Shown here piece after piece: positions 1 to 8,907 of a stretch of 64,000 nt of DNA. The notes below the pieces were generated by a model. It was not told where the DNA came from. It saw only the letters and a program-made list of their open reading frames with translations, and searched no databases. The translations under genes and the position numbers were made by a program. The stretch is taken from assembly GCF_002127225.1 (NCBI RefSeq), contig NZ_NFUR01000003.1:682001-746000 (forward strand), written 5' to 3'. This DNA comes from Sphingomonas sp. IBVSS2 (GTDB lineage Bacteria > Pseudomonadota > Alphaproteobacteria > Sphingomonadales > Sphingomonadaceae). The first letter of the stretch is position 1. Every line of letters begins with the position of its first letter.

Positions 1-351
1 GGGCTGAGCGCGCGCGCCGATGGCGGAACGGTCTCGGCCAGCTTCACCGTGCGCAACACCGGCAAGGTGAAGGGCAAGGCCGTGCCGCAACTCTATGTCG
101 CCGGTGCCGGCTGGGAGGCGCCGAAGCGGCTGGGCGCGTTCGACAAGATCGCGCTGGCGCCGGGCGAGGCGAAACAGGTTTCGCTCAAGATCGATCCGCG
201 CCTGCTCGCGACCTGGGACGGGGCGGGCAATGGCTGGAAGATCGCGGGCGGGACGGTGCAGGTGATGCTGGGCACCTCGGCCAGGGATATCGTCGCGACG
301 GTGCCGGTGACGGTGGCGCCCCGGACGATCGCGGTGGGGTGGCGGCCTTAG
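1..351 (+). CDS. GH3 beta-glycosidase, C-terminal fragment
   Basis: The reading frame is open from base 1 and ends at the TAG at 349-351, so only about the last 116 residues are inside the window. They form the fibronectin type III-like domain that closes many family 3 glycoside hydrolases: the FTVRNTGKVKGKAVPQLYV stretch followed by LGAFDKIALAPGEAKQVSLKI matches the usual 'N.G...G.(E)V.QLYV ... L.GF.K..L.PGE...V' pattern. The complete GH3 at 54604-56913 ends with the same kind of domain. The catalytic part lies upstream of the window, so substrate cannot be judged. A palindromic repeat follows directly and may act as terminator. Confidence 0.85.
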   Translation, partial: GLSARADGGTVSASFTVRNTGKVKGKAVPQLYVAGAGWEAPKRLGAFDKIALAPGEAKQVSLKIDPRLLATWDGAGNGWKIAGGTVQVMLGTSARDIVATVPVTVAPRTIAVGWRP

Positions 352-368
352 GGCTCGTAGAAGAACCC

Positions 369-394
369 GTCATCCTGGCGAAAGCCGGGATGAC
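369..394. repeat. Dispersed palindromic repeat between convergent genes
   Basis: GTCATCCTGGCG, AA, AGCCGGGATGAC form a near-perfect hairpin. The same GTCATCC..GCGAA.GC..GGAT core recurs at 46239-46266. This is a common type of intergenic repeat in alphaproteobacterial genomes. It lies between the convergent GH3 tail and the Gfo/Idh/MocA gene and could double as a bidirectional terminator, although no T-tract follows. Confidence 0.7.
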
Positions 395-436
395 GGTCAT
401 GGGCGGGATGGCGATCCGGCGCCAGGTGGCGGCCGA

Positions 437-1459
437 TCAGAACGAAAGCCGCCGCCCCTCCCGCGCGCTCTCCCGCGCCATTTCCATGATCCGCAGCCCC
501 AGCACCGCGTCCTCGCCGCTGACCGGCGCGGGCGCCCCATCGGCTATCGCCTGGGCGATGCCGGCATAATAGCCGCGATAGTCGCCGGTTTCGGTCGGGA
601 CGATCTCGCTGCCGCCCTCGGCGTGCGTGAGGGTGCCGTGGAACTGCGGCTCCTCGTCGCCCATGGCGGGATCGGTGTAGCGGGCGCCGTCCTTCACGCG
701 CGCTTCCTGCGGATCGAGGCCGTGCTTGGAAAAATCGGCCCGGGTGCCGTGCAGCCAGAAGCGCGGACGCGGCGTGACGAACAGGCGGCCGGCGGAAAGC
801 GTCACGCGGCGCGGGCCCTGGAACAGGGTGATTTCGAAATAATCGTCGGTGCGTCCGCCTTCGCGCTGGACCGCGATATCGGCATAGAGCGCCTCCGGTG
901 CGCCAAAGAGCTGGAGCGCCTGGTCGATCAGATGCGGGCCGAGATCGGCGAGGATGCCGGCCCCCGCTCCGGGATCTTCCTTCCAGGCCTGGGCAAGCGC
1001 GGGGCGGAACCGGTCCCAGCGCAGCTCGGCCAGCATCACCTCGCCCAGCACGCCGCTGTCCAGAAGCTTGCGGACGGTGCGGAAATCGCCGTCCCAGCGG
1101 CGATTGTGAAAGGCACTGACCAGCAGGCCCTTCGCCTTGGCGAGCGCGACCAGCGCTTCGCCATCGGCAAGGCTGGTCGCGAAGGGCTTGTCGATCACGA
1201 CATGCTTGCCCGCCTCCAGCGCCCGGCGCGCGAGCGGGGCGTGGGTGTCGTTGGGCGTGGTGATCACGACCAGCGCGATCGAAGGATCGGCGAGCAGCGC
1301 ATCCGGCGTGGTGACGGCCACGTCCGGATAGCGCTCGTGCACCCGGTCGGCGCGCGAGGTGGCGACGGCGGCAAGTTCCAGCTCCGGCACGGCGGCCACC
1401 AGGGGCGCATGGAAGGCCATGCCGCCCAGGCCATAACCAATCACTCCTGTGCGGATCAT
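437..1459 (-). CDS. Cytosolic Gfo/Idh/MocA family oxidoreductase
   Basis: This 340-residue protein is predicted to be an NAD(P)-dependent sugar or cyclitol dehydrogenase. The N-terminal Rossmann fold starts at once (MIRTGVIGYGLGGMAFHAPL), with no signal peptide. The DKPFA segment near residue 95 carries the Lys-Pro typical of the family, and the C-terminal half is the usual alpha/beta substrate domain. The GYGLGGMAFHAPL start and the length resemble the YdgJ/IolW-like branch, whose known members oxidise inositols or related polyols; the substrate here is unknown. The ATG at 1459 is chosen because GGGAG stands 8 bases upstream and the glycine motif follows directly. A terminator at 1518-1554 separates it from the operon upstream, so it is probably transcribed alone. 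Confidence 0.85.
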   Translation of the reverse strand: MIRTGVIGYGLGGMAFHAPLVAAVPELELAAVATSRADRVHERYPDVAVTTPDALLADPSIALVVITTPNDTHAPLARRALEAGKHVVIDKPFATSLADGEALVALAKAKGLLVSAFHNRRWDGDFRTVRKLLDSGVLGEVMLAELRWDRFRPALAQAWKEDPGAGAGILADLGPHLIDQALQLFGAPEALYADIAVQREGGRTDDYFEITLFQGPRRVTLSAGRLFVTPRPRFWLHGTRADFSKHGLDPQEARVKDGARYTDPAMGDEEPQFHGTLTHAEGGSEIVPTETGDYRGYYAGIAQAIADGAPAPVSGEDAVLGLRIMEMARESAREGRRLSF

Positions 1460-1517
1460 GCGACGCTCCCTATGTCCTGCTGCCACCGCCCTTTAGGGCC
1501 AGGCGGGCCGCCGCGCG

Positions 1518-1554
1518 AAGAAAAAGCGTGACCCCGGCCGCCAGCCGGGATCAC
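1518..1554 (-). terminator. Rho-independent terminator of the SGNH-GH97-cupin-Gfo operon
   Basis: Bases 1528-1554 form an 11-bp stem (GTGACCCCGGC with GCCGGGATCAC, one mismatch) closed by a 5-base loop. Read on the minus strand it is followed by a T-rich run (complement of 1518-1526). It lies just downstream of the Gfo/Idh/MocA stop at 1568. Confidence 0.75.
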
Positions 1555-1567
1555 GGAGGGGACCTCT

Positions 1568-2911
1568 TCAGATCGCGTATTTCGCCCGCTGCGGCCGGCT
1601 GAGCATCGCATTGGCCGCATCGTCGCCGATGAACCGCTCCGCCACGGGATCCCATTTGAGCCGCCGCCCGGTCTTCATCGCGATATGATGGAGCAGGCAG
1701 GTCGAGCAGGCACGGTGGCCGATCTCGGCGGGTGCGCTGACCGGCACGCCCTTCAGGATCGCGTCCAGCCAGTTCCGGTGCTGCTCGGGCGCCTTGTAGA
1801 GCCGAACCTCATTCGGGCCGATCACGCTATCGAGGATCCCGGGATCGCTCGCCGCGAGCGGCACGTCGGCAGGCTTGGAGGGATCGGAGGAGGAAACCGC
1901 ACCGGTGCGCTGGACGAATACCCAGCCCTTGTCGCCGATGAACTTCACGCCATTGGGCAGCGCGCCCGAGATCGTCATGGTCACGCCATCGGCATAGCGG
2001 GCATGGGTCTCGAACGGGCCGTGCACGTTCCACAGGCCCGATCTGGGGAATTCGGCACTGCCCCAGATCTCGACCGGGCCGCTATGCTCCATGTCCATGC
2101 CCCAATGGGCGATGTCGACATGATGCGCGCCCCAGCCGGTGATCATGCCGGCGCCGAACTGCTCCATGCGGAGCCAGCCGGGCCGATCCTCGAAGCTGTT
2201 CTGCGGGTGGACGCGCGTCTCGGTATAATAGACTTCGGGCGTGGTCCCCAGCCAGGCGTCATAGTCGAGGTTCGCGGGAATCGGCATCTGCGCCGCCGCG
2301 GGCCCCGAGGGATCGCCGGGCAGGCCGATCTCCACATGCTTCAGCCTGCCGATCCGGCCGTTGCGGACCAGCTCGCAGGCGCGGTGGAATTGCGGCCAGG
2401 GGTCCTGCCCACGCTGCTGCGAGCCGATCTGGAGGATCCTGCCGGATCGCTTGACCTCGTCCGCCATCCGCCGCCCCTCGGCGATGGTGAGCGAGGCGGG
2501 CTTCTGGAGATAGACATGCTTGCCCGCCTGCACCGCATGCACGGCGAGCGGGGCATGCTGGTGATCGGGCGTGGAGATCAGCACCGCATCGATATCCTTC
2601 GCGGCGAGGAGCTCGCGATAATCGGCATGGCCGCGCGTGCCCGAATAGGGTTTGCCGGTGCTGGCGGCATAGCGATCGTCGACCAGCTGCATGCCGGCGC
2701 CGAGCCGCTTGGTATCGACATCGCACACCGCGACGATCTGCGCGTCGGCGTGCTTGTGGATCTCCTTCATGTCGTGGACCCGGCTGATCCGGCCGACCCC
2801 GATCGCGCCGATCGTCACCCGGTTCGACGGCGCGTTCCTGCCGAACACGCTCGCTGGCACGATCATCGGCGCCGCGATGGCTCCGAGCGTCTGGCGTCTG
2901 GAAAGCCGCAT
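1568..2911 (-). CDS. Exported Gfo/Idh/MocA family oxidoreductase (Tat signal)
   Basis: This 447-residue protein is last in the minus-strand operon. Its N-terminus MRLSRRQTLGAIAAPMIVPA is a twin-arginine signal, so the folded, cofactor-loaded enzyme should be periplasmic. A Rossmann fold follows (VTIGAIGVGRISRVHDMKEI), then the family Lys-Pro in YLQKPASLT, and GWGAHHVDIAHWGM in the C-terminal domain. It resembles the large secreted Gfo/Idh/MocA proteins often found with glycoside hydrolases in carbohydrate loci; the reaction is unknown but presumably acts on a sugar or 3-keto sugar. The start at 2911 is supported by GGAGAGG just upstream. It lies 19 bases after the next paralogue, so the two may act in one pathway. 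Confidence 0.82.
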   Translation of the reverse strand: MRLSRRQTLGAIAAPMIVPASVFGRNAPSNRVTIGAIGVGRISRVHDMKEIHKHADAQIVAVCDVDTKRLGAGMQLVDDRYAASTGKPYSGTRGHADYRELLAAKDIDAVLISTPDHQHAPLAVHAVQAGKHVYLQKPASLTIAEGRRMADEVKRSGRILQIGSQQRGQDPWPQFHRACELVRNGRIGRLKHVEIGLPGDPSGPAAAQMPIPANLDYDAWLGTTPEVYYTETRVHPQNSFEDRPGWLRMEQFGAGMITGWGAHHVDIAHWGMDMEHSGPVEIWGSAEFPRSGLWNVHGPFETHARYADGVTMTISGALPNGVKFIGDKGWVFVQRTGAVSSSDPSKPADVPLAASDPGILDSVIGPNEVRLYKAPEQHRNWLDAILKGVPVSAPAEIGHRACSTCLLHHIAMKTGRRLKWDPVAERFIGDDAANAMLSRPQRAKYAI

Positions 2912-2930
2912 GCCCCTCTCCTTCCCTGGT

Positions 2931-4076
2931 TCAGGCCGAAACCGGCCGGGTGGCGTTCTTCTGCGCGGTGAGCACCAGTTCGGCGGCCAGCAGCGCCTGG
3001 TCCTGGTCCTGCGCGACGCTGCTGCGCTCGACGACATCGGCGATGAACTGCGGGCCGAACGGGAGATGGACCTTGGAGCAGTCCATATATTGCACGCCCT
3101 GCCTGTCGCAGATCAGCAGATGGTTGCCGCCGGGCCGGCCGGCGATGTCGACATATTTGCGCAGCTCGATATAGCCCTCGGTGCCGAGGATGAAGAGCCG
3201 GCCGTCACCCCAGGTCGGCAGCCCGTCGGGCGTGAACCAGTCGACCCGGACATAGCCGGTGCCGCCGTCGCCGGTCAGCATCATGTCGCCGAAATCCTCG
3301 AAGCCGGGCTTGTCGGGCCATTTCAGGTTGCCGGTCTGCGCGGCGACGACATGCGCAGTCCTCGAGCCGGTATAGAACAGGAACTGATCGGCCTGGTGGC
3401 TGCCGATATCGGTGAGGATGCCGCCATAGCGCGCCTTGTCCCAGAACCAGTCCGGGCGGCCCGAGCCGACGCGGTGGGGCGCGAGGTTGACGGTCTGGAT
3501 CACCTTGCCGATCCGGCCCTGCCGCACCAGCTCGCCCGCCTGGACGGCGGCGCGCACCTCGAGCCGCTCGGAATACATGATCGCGAACTTGCGGCCGGTT
3601 TCCTTGATCGTGCGGCGGACCGCGGCGAGCTGGTCGAGGCTGGTGATCGCCGGCTTGTCGCCGAGATAGTCCTTGCCCGCCTGCATCGCCCGGATGCCGA
3701 GCGGGGCGCGGAGATCGGGGATCGGCGCGCCTGCGATCAGCCTGATCGTCTTGTCGCCCAGGATCTCGTCCTCGCTCCGCGCGAGCTTCACGGCATTGCC
3801 ATAACGCTTGCGGAACATGTCCACCTGCCTGGGATCGGCCGCATGAAAGGCCTTGAGCACGCCGCCGCCGCGGATCATCGCGTCGGTCATCGAATAGATG
3901 TGCGCATGATCGAGGCCGATCACGCCGAAATCGACCTTGTGCTTCACGCCCGGCTCGGGGCCGATCGGCGCGGCATTCTCGGACGGGGCGTTGCCCGAGC
4001 TTTGCGACTGGGCGAGAACTTCGGGCGGCAGCATCGCGGCGATGCCCGCAATGCCGAGGATCGAACGACGGTCCAT
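2931..4076 (-). CDS. Exported Gfo/Idh/MocA family oxidoreductase
   Basis: This 381-residue protein starts MDRRSILGIAGIAAMLPPEVLAQ, a Tat-like signal peptide with a cleavable LAQ end. A Rossmann-type segment (VDFGVIGLDHAHIYSMTDAM) follows after about 50 residues, and GDKPAITSL carries the family Lys-Pro. The substrate domain includes DWFWDKARYGGILTDIGSHQADQFLFYTG-like residues typical of the family (shown here in part). It sits between the cupin and the second Gfo/Idh/MocA gene with gaps of 17 and 19 bases. The two exported paralogues differ strongly in sequence, so they may handle different steps or substrates. Confidence 0.8.
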   Translation of the reverse strand: MDRRSILGIAGIAAMLPPEVLAQSQSSGNAPSENAAPIGPEPGVKHKVDFGVIGLDHAHIYSMTDAMIRGGGVLKAFHAADPRQVDMFRKRYGNAVKLARSEDEILGDKTIRLIAGAPIPDLRAPLGIRAMQAGKDYLGDKPAITSLDQLAAVRRTIKETGRKFAIMYSERLEVRAAVQAGELVRQGRIGKVIQTVNLAPHRVGSGRPDWFWDKARYGGILTDIGSHQADQFLFYTGSRTAHVVAAQTGNLKWPDKPGFEDFGDMMLTGDGGTGYVRVDWFTPDGLPTWGDGRLFILGTEGYIELRKYVDIAGRPGGNHLLICDRQGVQYMDCSKVHLPFGPQFIADVVERSSVAQDQDQALLAAELVLTAQKNATRPVSA

Positions 4077-4093
4077 TCTGGTGAAGCTCCCTG

Positions 4094-4537
4094 TCACTGC
4101 GCCGGCGTGGCGGCGGTCTTCCAGTTGATGACATGATAGGTGGCCGGGGTCCCGCCCACATTGCGCAACGCATGTTGCGCGTTCGACGCATTGAAGATCA
4201 CCGAGCCAGGGCCGAGCCGCTCCCATTTGCCACCCGAAAGCGCTTCGACAATGCCCTGGTCGACGATCACCAGCTCTTCGTTCGGATGCCGGTGCGGCGG
4301 GTGCGAGGACAGGCCCGGGTTGAGCGTGGTGACGTGCATCTCGAGCTCGGCCAGCGTCGCGGTGGGCTGGCGGACGAGATTGCGGAGCGCGCCGACATCG
4401 GTCTTCTGCACGGCCAGCCGGTTCCAGTCCCACACCGCCGGCCCGAGCACGGCCTGCCGCTGCGCCAGGGCGCTGGCGCCCCAGCCGAGCACCAGCGCGG
4501 CCGCCGCTACGGCCAGGTCCCTTTGCGTGATTCGCAT
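4094..4537 (-). CDS. Exported cupin-domain protein
   Basis: This is a 147-residue protein with a signal peptide (MRITQRDLAVAAAALVLGWG ending SALAQ) and one cupin barrel. The metal site is visible as HPPHRHPNEE in the first cupin motif and AQHALRNVG in the second. Cupins of this size bind a divalent metal and act as isomerases, epimerases, oxygenases or sugar-binding helpers, so the exact role is open. The ATG at 4537 is preferred to the one at 4543 because GAGGAG lies 7 bases before it. It follows GH97 by 78 bases and precedes the exported Gfo/Idh/MocA gene by 17, pointing to a role in the same extracytoplasmic sugar modification. Confidence 0.75.
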   Translation of the reverse strand: MRITQRDLAVAAAALVLGWGASALAQRQAVLGPAVWDWNRLAVQKTDVGALRNLVRQPTATLAELEMHVTTLNPGLSSHPPHRHPNEELVIVDQGIVEALSGGKWERLGPGSVIFNASNAQHALRNVGGTPATYHVINWKTAATPAQ

Positions 4538-4615
4538 CCCCATTCTCCTCGCCCGCACGATCGCTCGCCATGTCGGACGGAAGAATGCTATCCACAATTG
4601 TCCGAGTTTTGAACC

Positions 4616-6565
4616 CTATTTTTCAAACACCGCGGCAGCGCCGCCATGCGCGGCGAGATCGAGGGTCAGCGCCTCCCCTTCCGCCACGCGCCGTTCGGTG
4701 AGGACCGGGGCGTCGGGCTTGTCGCCATCGCTCCACAATCGCATCGCCGCGCCGCGCCGGCCCAGAAAGTCGAGCGGCACGGTGACCTTGCGCGCGGTCT
4801 CGCTGTTCAGCGCGCCGAGGAACCAGCGCGCGCCCTTGCGGCGGGCGAGGACGATATATTCCCCCGTCTCCCCGGCCAGATAGCGCGTCTCGTCCCAGCT
4901 TGCCGGCACCGCCTTGATGAAGTCGAAGCCGGCGGGACTGGCGGCATAGGTGTCCGGGCTGTCGGACACCGCGGCGACCGGCGACAGGAAGGCGACGTAC
5001 AGCGCCAGGCCGTGCGCGCGGCTGGTCTGGACGAAGGGCAGGTCGCCGCGGATGCGGAAGGCCTCGGGCGTCACGTTGCGGAAGCCGCCGGGAGTATAGT
5101 CCATCGGGCCGATCAGGCCGCGGGTGAAGGCGAGCGTGACGTTGTGGCGCGACGTCACCCGGCGCGACCATTTGTTGTACTCGGCACCCATCACGCCTTC
5201 CTGGGTCATGAAATTGGGCCAGGTGCGCGCCAGCCCGCGCGGCGGATAGGCGCCGTGGAAGTCGACCATGATGTGGTGGCGGGCGGCGGCGGCCAGCGTG
5301 CGCGCATACCAGTTGACCATCCACTGGTCGTCGCGGTCCATGAAATCGACCTTGATCCCGGCGATGCCGAGCTTCTCATATTCGGCGAGCGCGTCTTCCT
5401 GCTGCTCGTCCAGCGCCTGCCAGTGCATCCAGAGCCAGAGGCGGACCTTCTTCGATCTGGCGTAGTCGACCACTTCGCGAAGGTTGAGCGCGTCGGTCCA
5501 TTTGGTGATGTCGACGCCCGGACGGCGTACCCCGCCCCCGCCGGCCCCCGCATACCAGCCCTCGTCGATCATCGTATAGGGCAGGCCGTTGGCGGCGGCG
5601 AAGTCGATCAGCGCCTTGGCGACGGCGGTGGTGCTGCGCTGGCCGGGCAGCGCCGCGATCACCGGGCCGCTCCACCAGTCCCAGCTCGTCAGGCCGGGCT
5701 TGATCCAGCTCGTGTCCTCGATCCGGCTCGGGCTGGAAAGATCGAGGACCAGCGTCGACTCGTTGAGCTTGCCCAGCTGGTCCGCCAGCATCACCACGCG
5801 CCACGGCGTGACGATCGGACTGCCGATCCGGGTGTGCACCGCGATGCGATAGTCGTCGAGCGAAGGCGAAAGCTTGACCTGCAGCCCCGGCCCGCCATCG
5901 CCCCGGCCGGTGAGGTACATGCCGGCAAAGTCGATCAGGTCCGCCTCGGTCAGCGCGAAGGCGGCCTTGCCGGTCTCGCAGGCGAAGGGCAGGCTGAAGA
6001 GGTTATGGTCGCGCAGGCGCGGCACGTCCACGGGATCGAACTCGCCTTCATGGCTGGAGCCGAACTTGCCGACGTTGAAGCCCCAGCATTTGTAGGTCGG
6101 CGGAAAATAGAAGCCGGTGCGCTCGTAGCGGACGATCGCGGCCGCGGTCTGCGGCTGGACCGGCACGACGGTGCGAAAGGCGACGCCGTCGTCATAGGCG
6201 CGCAGCACCACGTCCATCCGGCGCTTCGCCCCACCCTTCTCCTGGAAATGCACGGTGAGCTGGTTGTAATGGTCGCGCCCTTCGGCGGCGTTGCCCGCGA
6301 CGATCGGATAGCGGGCATCGGCGCTGGCGGTCTCCGAGCCGGTGATCGCCAGGCCATAGCCCAGCGTATCGGCATCGAGGTCGAGCAGGATCGGCGACGG
6401 CGCGAGCACCAGGCTGCCCCCGCGCGATACGGCATAGACCGGCGTGCCCGCACCGTTCAGCTGAAGCGAGATGCGGTTGCCGCCATCGGGCGACGCGGCG
6501 GTGAGGACCTGCGCGCCGGCGGGCGCCGCGACGAGCAGCGCCAGCGCCGCAAGGGCCGCCCTCAC
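4616..6565 (-). CDS. GH97 glycoside hydrolase (alpha-galactosidase or alpha-glucosidase)
   Basis: This 649-residue protein has a signal peptide (MRAALAALALLVAAPAGAQ), an N-terminal beta-super-sandwich, a central barrel and a C-terminal sheet, the full family 97 layout. Family marks include WDWWSG, KVDFMDRDDQ, MVDFHGAYPPRG, FMTQEGVMGAEY and IGPMDYTPGGF. Asp407 in KVDFMDRDD sits where retaining GH97 alpha-galactosidases have their nucleophile Asp; the inverting SusB-type enzymes lack it, so a retaining enzyme, perhaps an alpha-galactosidase, is favoured. The start is GTG at 6565, overlapping the TGA of the upstream SGNH gene as GTGA, which suggests translational coupling. It should act in the periplasm. 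Confidence 0.9.
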   Translation of the reverse strand: MRAALAALALLVAAPAGAQVLTAASPDGGNRISLQLNGAGTPVYAVSRGGSLVLAPSPILLDLDADTLGYGLAITGSETASADARYPIVAGNAAEGRDHYNQLTVHFQEKGGAKRRMDVVLRAYDDGVAFRTVVPVQPQTAAAIVRYERTGFYFPPTYKCWGFNVGKFGSSHEGEFDPVDVPRLRDHNLFSLPFACETGKAAFALTEADLIDFAGMYLTGRGDGGPGLQVKLSPSLDDYRIAVHTRIGSPIVTPWRVVMLADQLGKLNESTLVLDLSSPSRIEDTSWIKPGLTSWDWWSGPVIAALPGQRSTTAVAKALIDFAAANGLPYTMIDEGWYAGAGGGGVRRPGVDITKWTDALNLREVVDYARSKKVRLWLWMHWQALDEQQEDALAEYEKLGIAGIKVDFMDRDDQWMVNWYARTLAAAARHHIMVDFHGAYPPRGLARTWPNFMTQEGVMGAEYNKWSRRVTSRHNVTLAFTRGLIGPMDYTPGGFRNVTPEAFRIRGDLPFVQTSRAHGLALYVAFLSPVAAVSDSPDTYAASPAGFDFIKAVPASWDETRYLAGETGEYIVLARRKGARWFLGALNSETARKVTVPLDFLGRRGAAMRLWSDGDKPDAPVLTERRVAEGEALTLDLAAHGGAAAVFEK

Positions 6566-7284
6566 GCCTTGTGCGCCTTCAGCACCGGCGCGAGCACGCT
6601 TTCCATCGCGGCAAAGCCCTGGCCGGTCGGGTGGACGCCGTCAAAGGCCATGCCGGGCTTCATCGCCCCCGCCTCGGTGGCCAGCACCGCAGTATAGTCG
6701 ATGAAGGTCGCGCGGGCGCGGCGGGCATAGCTGCTCAGGAACAGGTTGATCCGCCGGATCGACTCGACCGGGTCCAGCCCCGGCCGCCAGGGGAAACGGT
6801 CCGCCGGCGGCACCGCGCCGAGCAGCACCGCGATGCCGTGCGCCTGGGCGAGCTCGGTCATCGCCTGGAGATTGTCGCAGCTCTGCTGGACCGTGATCTT
6901 GCCGGTGTTCCCGGCAACATCGTTGGTGCCCGCCATGATGTGGACGAGGCGCGGGCGCAGCCGGATCACGTCGGCCATCATGCGGAGCACCATCTGCGGG
7001 GTGGTCTGCCCGCCGATGCCGCGGCCGATGCGGCCGGGGGTGAAAAAGCCGGGTCGGCTGTCGGCCCAGATCTGGGTGATCGAATCGCCCATGAAGACGA
7101 TGTCGACCTTCCGGCCCGAGGCGATCAGCTTTTCGTTGTCGGCGGCATAATGGCCGAGCCAGGGCCAGTCCTCCTTCAACTGGCGCTGACGCTTCTCGTC
7201 GCCGCTCTCCTGCAGCTTGCCGGCACAGGCCGTGGCGGGGACGAGCAGCATTCCGGCAAGGAACCCACGGCGGACCATCGACAT
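6562..7284 (-). CDS. SGNH/GDSL-family hydrolase, exported
   Basis: This 240-residue esterase-like protein shows the SGNH blocks: MGDSITQIW with Ser68 (block I), a Gly in GRGIGGQT (block II), MAGTNDV (block III) and DGVHPTGQG with the Asp and His (block V). The N-terminus is a signal peptide that may be a lipoprotein signal (PATAC around residue 20). Family members remove acyl groups from carbohydrates or lipids, and its place at the head of the GH97 operon suggests carbohydrate deacylation (inference). The ATG at 7284 has GGAGG 7 bases upstream. The gene overlaps GH97 by 4 bases. Confidence 0.85.
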   Translation of the reverse strand: MSMVRRGFLAGMLLVPATACAGKLQESGDEKRQRQLKEDWPWLGHYAADNEKLIASGRKVDIVFMGDSITQIWADSRPGFFTPGRIGRGIGGQTTPQMVLRMMADVIRLRPRLVHIMAGTNDVAGNTGKITVQQSCDNLQAMTELAQAHGIAVLLGAVPPADRFPWRPGLDPVESIRRINLFLSSYARRARATFIDYTAVLATEAGAMKPGMAFDGVHPTGQGFAAMESVLAPVLKAHKA

Positions 7285-7535
7285 CACGGCGCCTCCAGCA
7301 TCGTACGGATGGCGCCGACACTAGCGCCCGGCCGGCCCGGGCGGAAGCGCCCCGGAACGGGACAGGTTTTCGGAACAAAAGCCCGCAAGTTCCCGCAGAC
7401 AAGGCCGTTTAGGGGATTGGCCCGGCATTGTGCGCGGATGACGGGACCGCGTTGGACGGCGTTACGCGCACCAGTTCGTTCCTTGCCGCCGGAGGGAGAT
7501 CATCCCCGAGGTCCGGCGGCAAGCGAACAGTCTTC
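7285..7535. other. Intergenic region with a long inverted repeat
   Basis: This stretch separates two minus-strand units. It holds a perfect 12-bp inverted repeat, CTTGCCGCCGGA at 7482-7493 and TCCGGCGGCAAG at 7512-7523, with an 18-base loop. The hairpin lies just downstream of the MFS gene and may end that operon, although no T-tract follows. The promoter of the SGNH-GH97 operon should also be here, but no convincing -35/-10 pair was found. Confidence 0.5.
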
Positions 7536-8882
7536 TCAGTGCACGGACACAGTCTCGCCCTCGGCCCGGACCACCGGCGCGCGGCCGGCGGCGAGCGCGA
7601 ACACGCACAGCGCGACATAGCAGGCCGCGGGCAGGATCAGCGCGAAGCCATAGCCATGCGCGCCCGAGAGCAGGCCGACGAGCAGCGGCAGGATCGCGCC
7701 GCCGACGATCGCAGTGCACAGCAGCCCCGAAGTCGATTCCGCGCTGGCGGTGGAGCGTTCGAGCGTGAGCGTGAAGATGACGGGGAACATGATGGAGTTG
7801 AACAGGCCGATGCTGAGCGCGACGAAGCCGGCGGTGACGCCGCCCACCGCGAAGACATAGAGGCACATCGCGGCGGCGATGGCAGTGAAGAGGGCGAGCA
7901 GCCGGTGCGCCTTGACCCGGGTGAGCAGGAGCGAGCCGATCAGGCGGCCGACCATGGCGCCGCCCCAATAGAAGGCGACGGCCTTGCCGGCTTCCTGGAG
8001 CGAGACGCCCGGAATGCCGTCGCTGCCCATCGCATAGCCGAGCAGCGGCACCCCGAACGCGGCATCCGAATGGCCCCAGATCGCATCCGAATTGAGGAAC
8101 AGCGCCATCTGCGTGCCGATCGCCACTTCGGCGCCGACATAGAGGAAGATCGCAAGCCCGCCGAACATCGCCCAGCGCGACGAGACGGCGTCGGCGATCA
8201 GGCTGCCGATGCCCCGGCGCCCGGCCGTGGAGAGCGGCGCCGCCTCGGTCACCACTCGGCGGCTGAGATAGAAGAACACCGCCAGGGCGGCGATCAGGCC
8301 GCAGATCCAGAAATAGGCGGAATCGATGCCCGCCAGCGCCTGCGCGCGGACTTCCCTGGTGACGACTGCCCCTTCCTTCACTTCGATGCCGGCCAGGAAC
8401 AGGTGCGCACCGAGCAGCGGCCCGATGAACGTCCCCAGCGAGTTGAAGGTCTGGCTGAGCGTCAGCCGGAGATGGCTGTAGCGCGGATCGCCCAGCGCGG
8501 CCGCAAGGGGGTTGGCCGCCACCTGCAGGATGGTGATGCCGCTCGCCAGGATGAACAGCCCGAGCAGGACCAGCGTGAACACCGCGAGATTGGCGGCCGC
8601 GAGCATCACCAGGCATCCGGCGATCATCATGCCCAGCGCGGTCAGGATGGTCGGGATCGACTTCAGGCGCGCTAGCAGTGCCGCCGCTGGGAACGACATC
8701 ACGCCATAGGCCGCGAAGAAGGCGAAGGCCGCGGCCTGGGCCTGGAAATCGGTCAGCGTGAAAATGCCCTTCACCGCCGCCACCAGCGGGTCGATCAGCG
8801 ACGTGATGAACCCCCAGGCGAAAAACAGGCATGTCACGATGGCATAGGCCGCCGTTACGCCGGCCGATTGTTTCGTCGTCAT
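7536..8882 (-). CDS. MFS sugar permease (FucP/NagP-like)
   Basis: This is a 448-residue inner-membrane transporter with about 12 hydrophobic segments. The N-terminus (CLFFAWGFITSLIDPLVAAV) and the LTLSQTFNSLGTFIGPLLGA segment match the FucP/glucose-galactose branch of the major facilitator superfamily. Relatives carry fucose, glucose, galactose or, in NagP, N-acetylglucosamine by proton symport. As last gene of the ROK-GH92-CutC-glycosylasparaginase operon it probably imports mannose or N-acetylglucosamine freed from N-glycans (inference). The ATG at 8882 is 25 bases after the glycosylasparaginase stop. Confidence 0.85.
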   Translation of the reverse strand: MTTKQSAGVTAAYAIVTCLFFAWGFITSLIDPLVAAVKGIFTLTDFQAQAAAFAFFAAYGVMSFPAAALLARLKSIPTILTALGMMIAGCLVMLAAANLAVFTLVLLGLFILASGITILQVAANPLAAALGDPRYSHLRLTLSQTFNSLGTFIGPLLGAHLFLAGIEVKEGAVVTREVRAQALAGIDSAYFWICGLIAALAVFFYLSRRVVTEAAPLSTAGRRGIGSLIADAVSSRWAMFGGLAIFLYVGAEVAIGTQMALFLNSDAIWGHSDAAFGVPLLGYAMGSDGIPGVSLQEAGKAVAFYWGGAMVGRLIGSLLLTRVKAHRLLALFTAIAAAMCLYVFAVGGVTAGFVALSIGLFNSIMFPVIFTLTLERSTASAESTSGLLCTAIVGGAILPLLVGLLSGAHGYGFALILPAACYVALCVFALAAGRAPVVRAEGETVSVH

Positions 8883-8907
8883 TTGTCCCCCCTGAAAATG
8901 CTGGTTC

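Noticed and set aside
2691..4136. Long open frames opposite the Gfo/Idh/MocA genes and similar long frames opposite most genes, for example 50511-53642 opposite paoABC.
   Set aside because: They are high-GC antisense shadows without ribosome binding sites or family motifs; the opposite strand carries clear genes.
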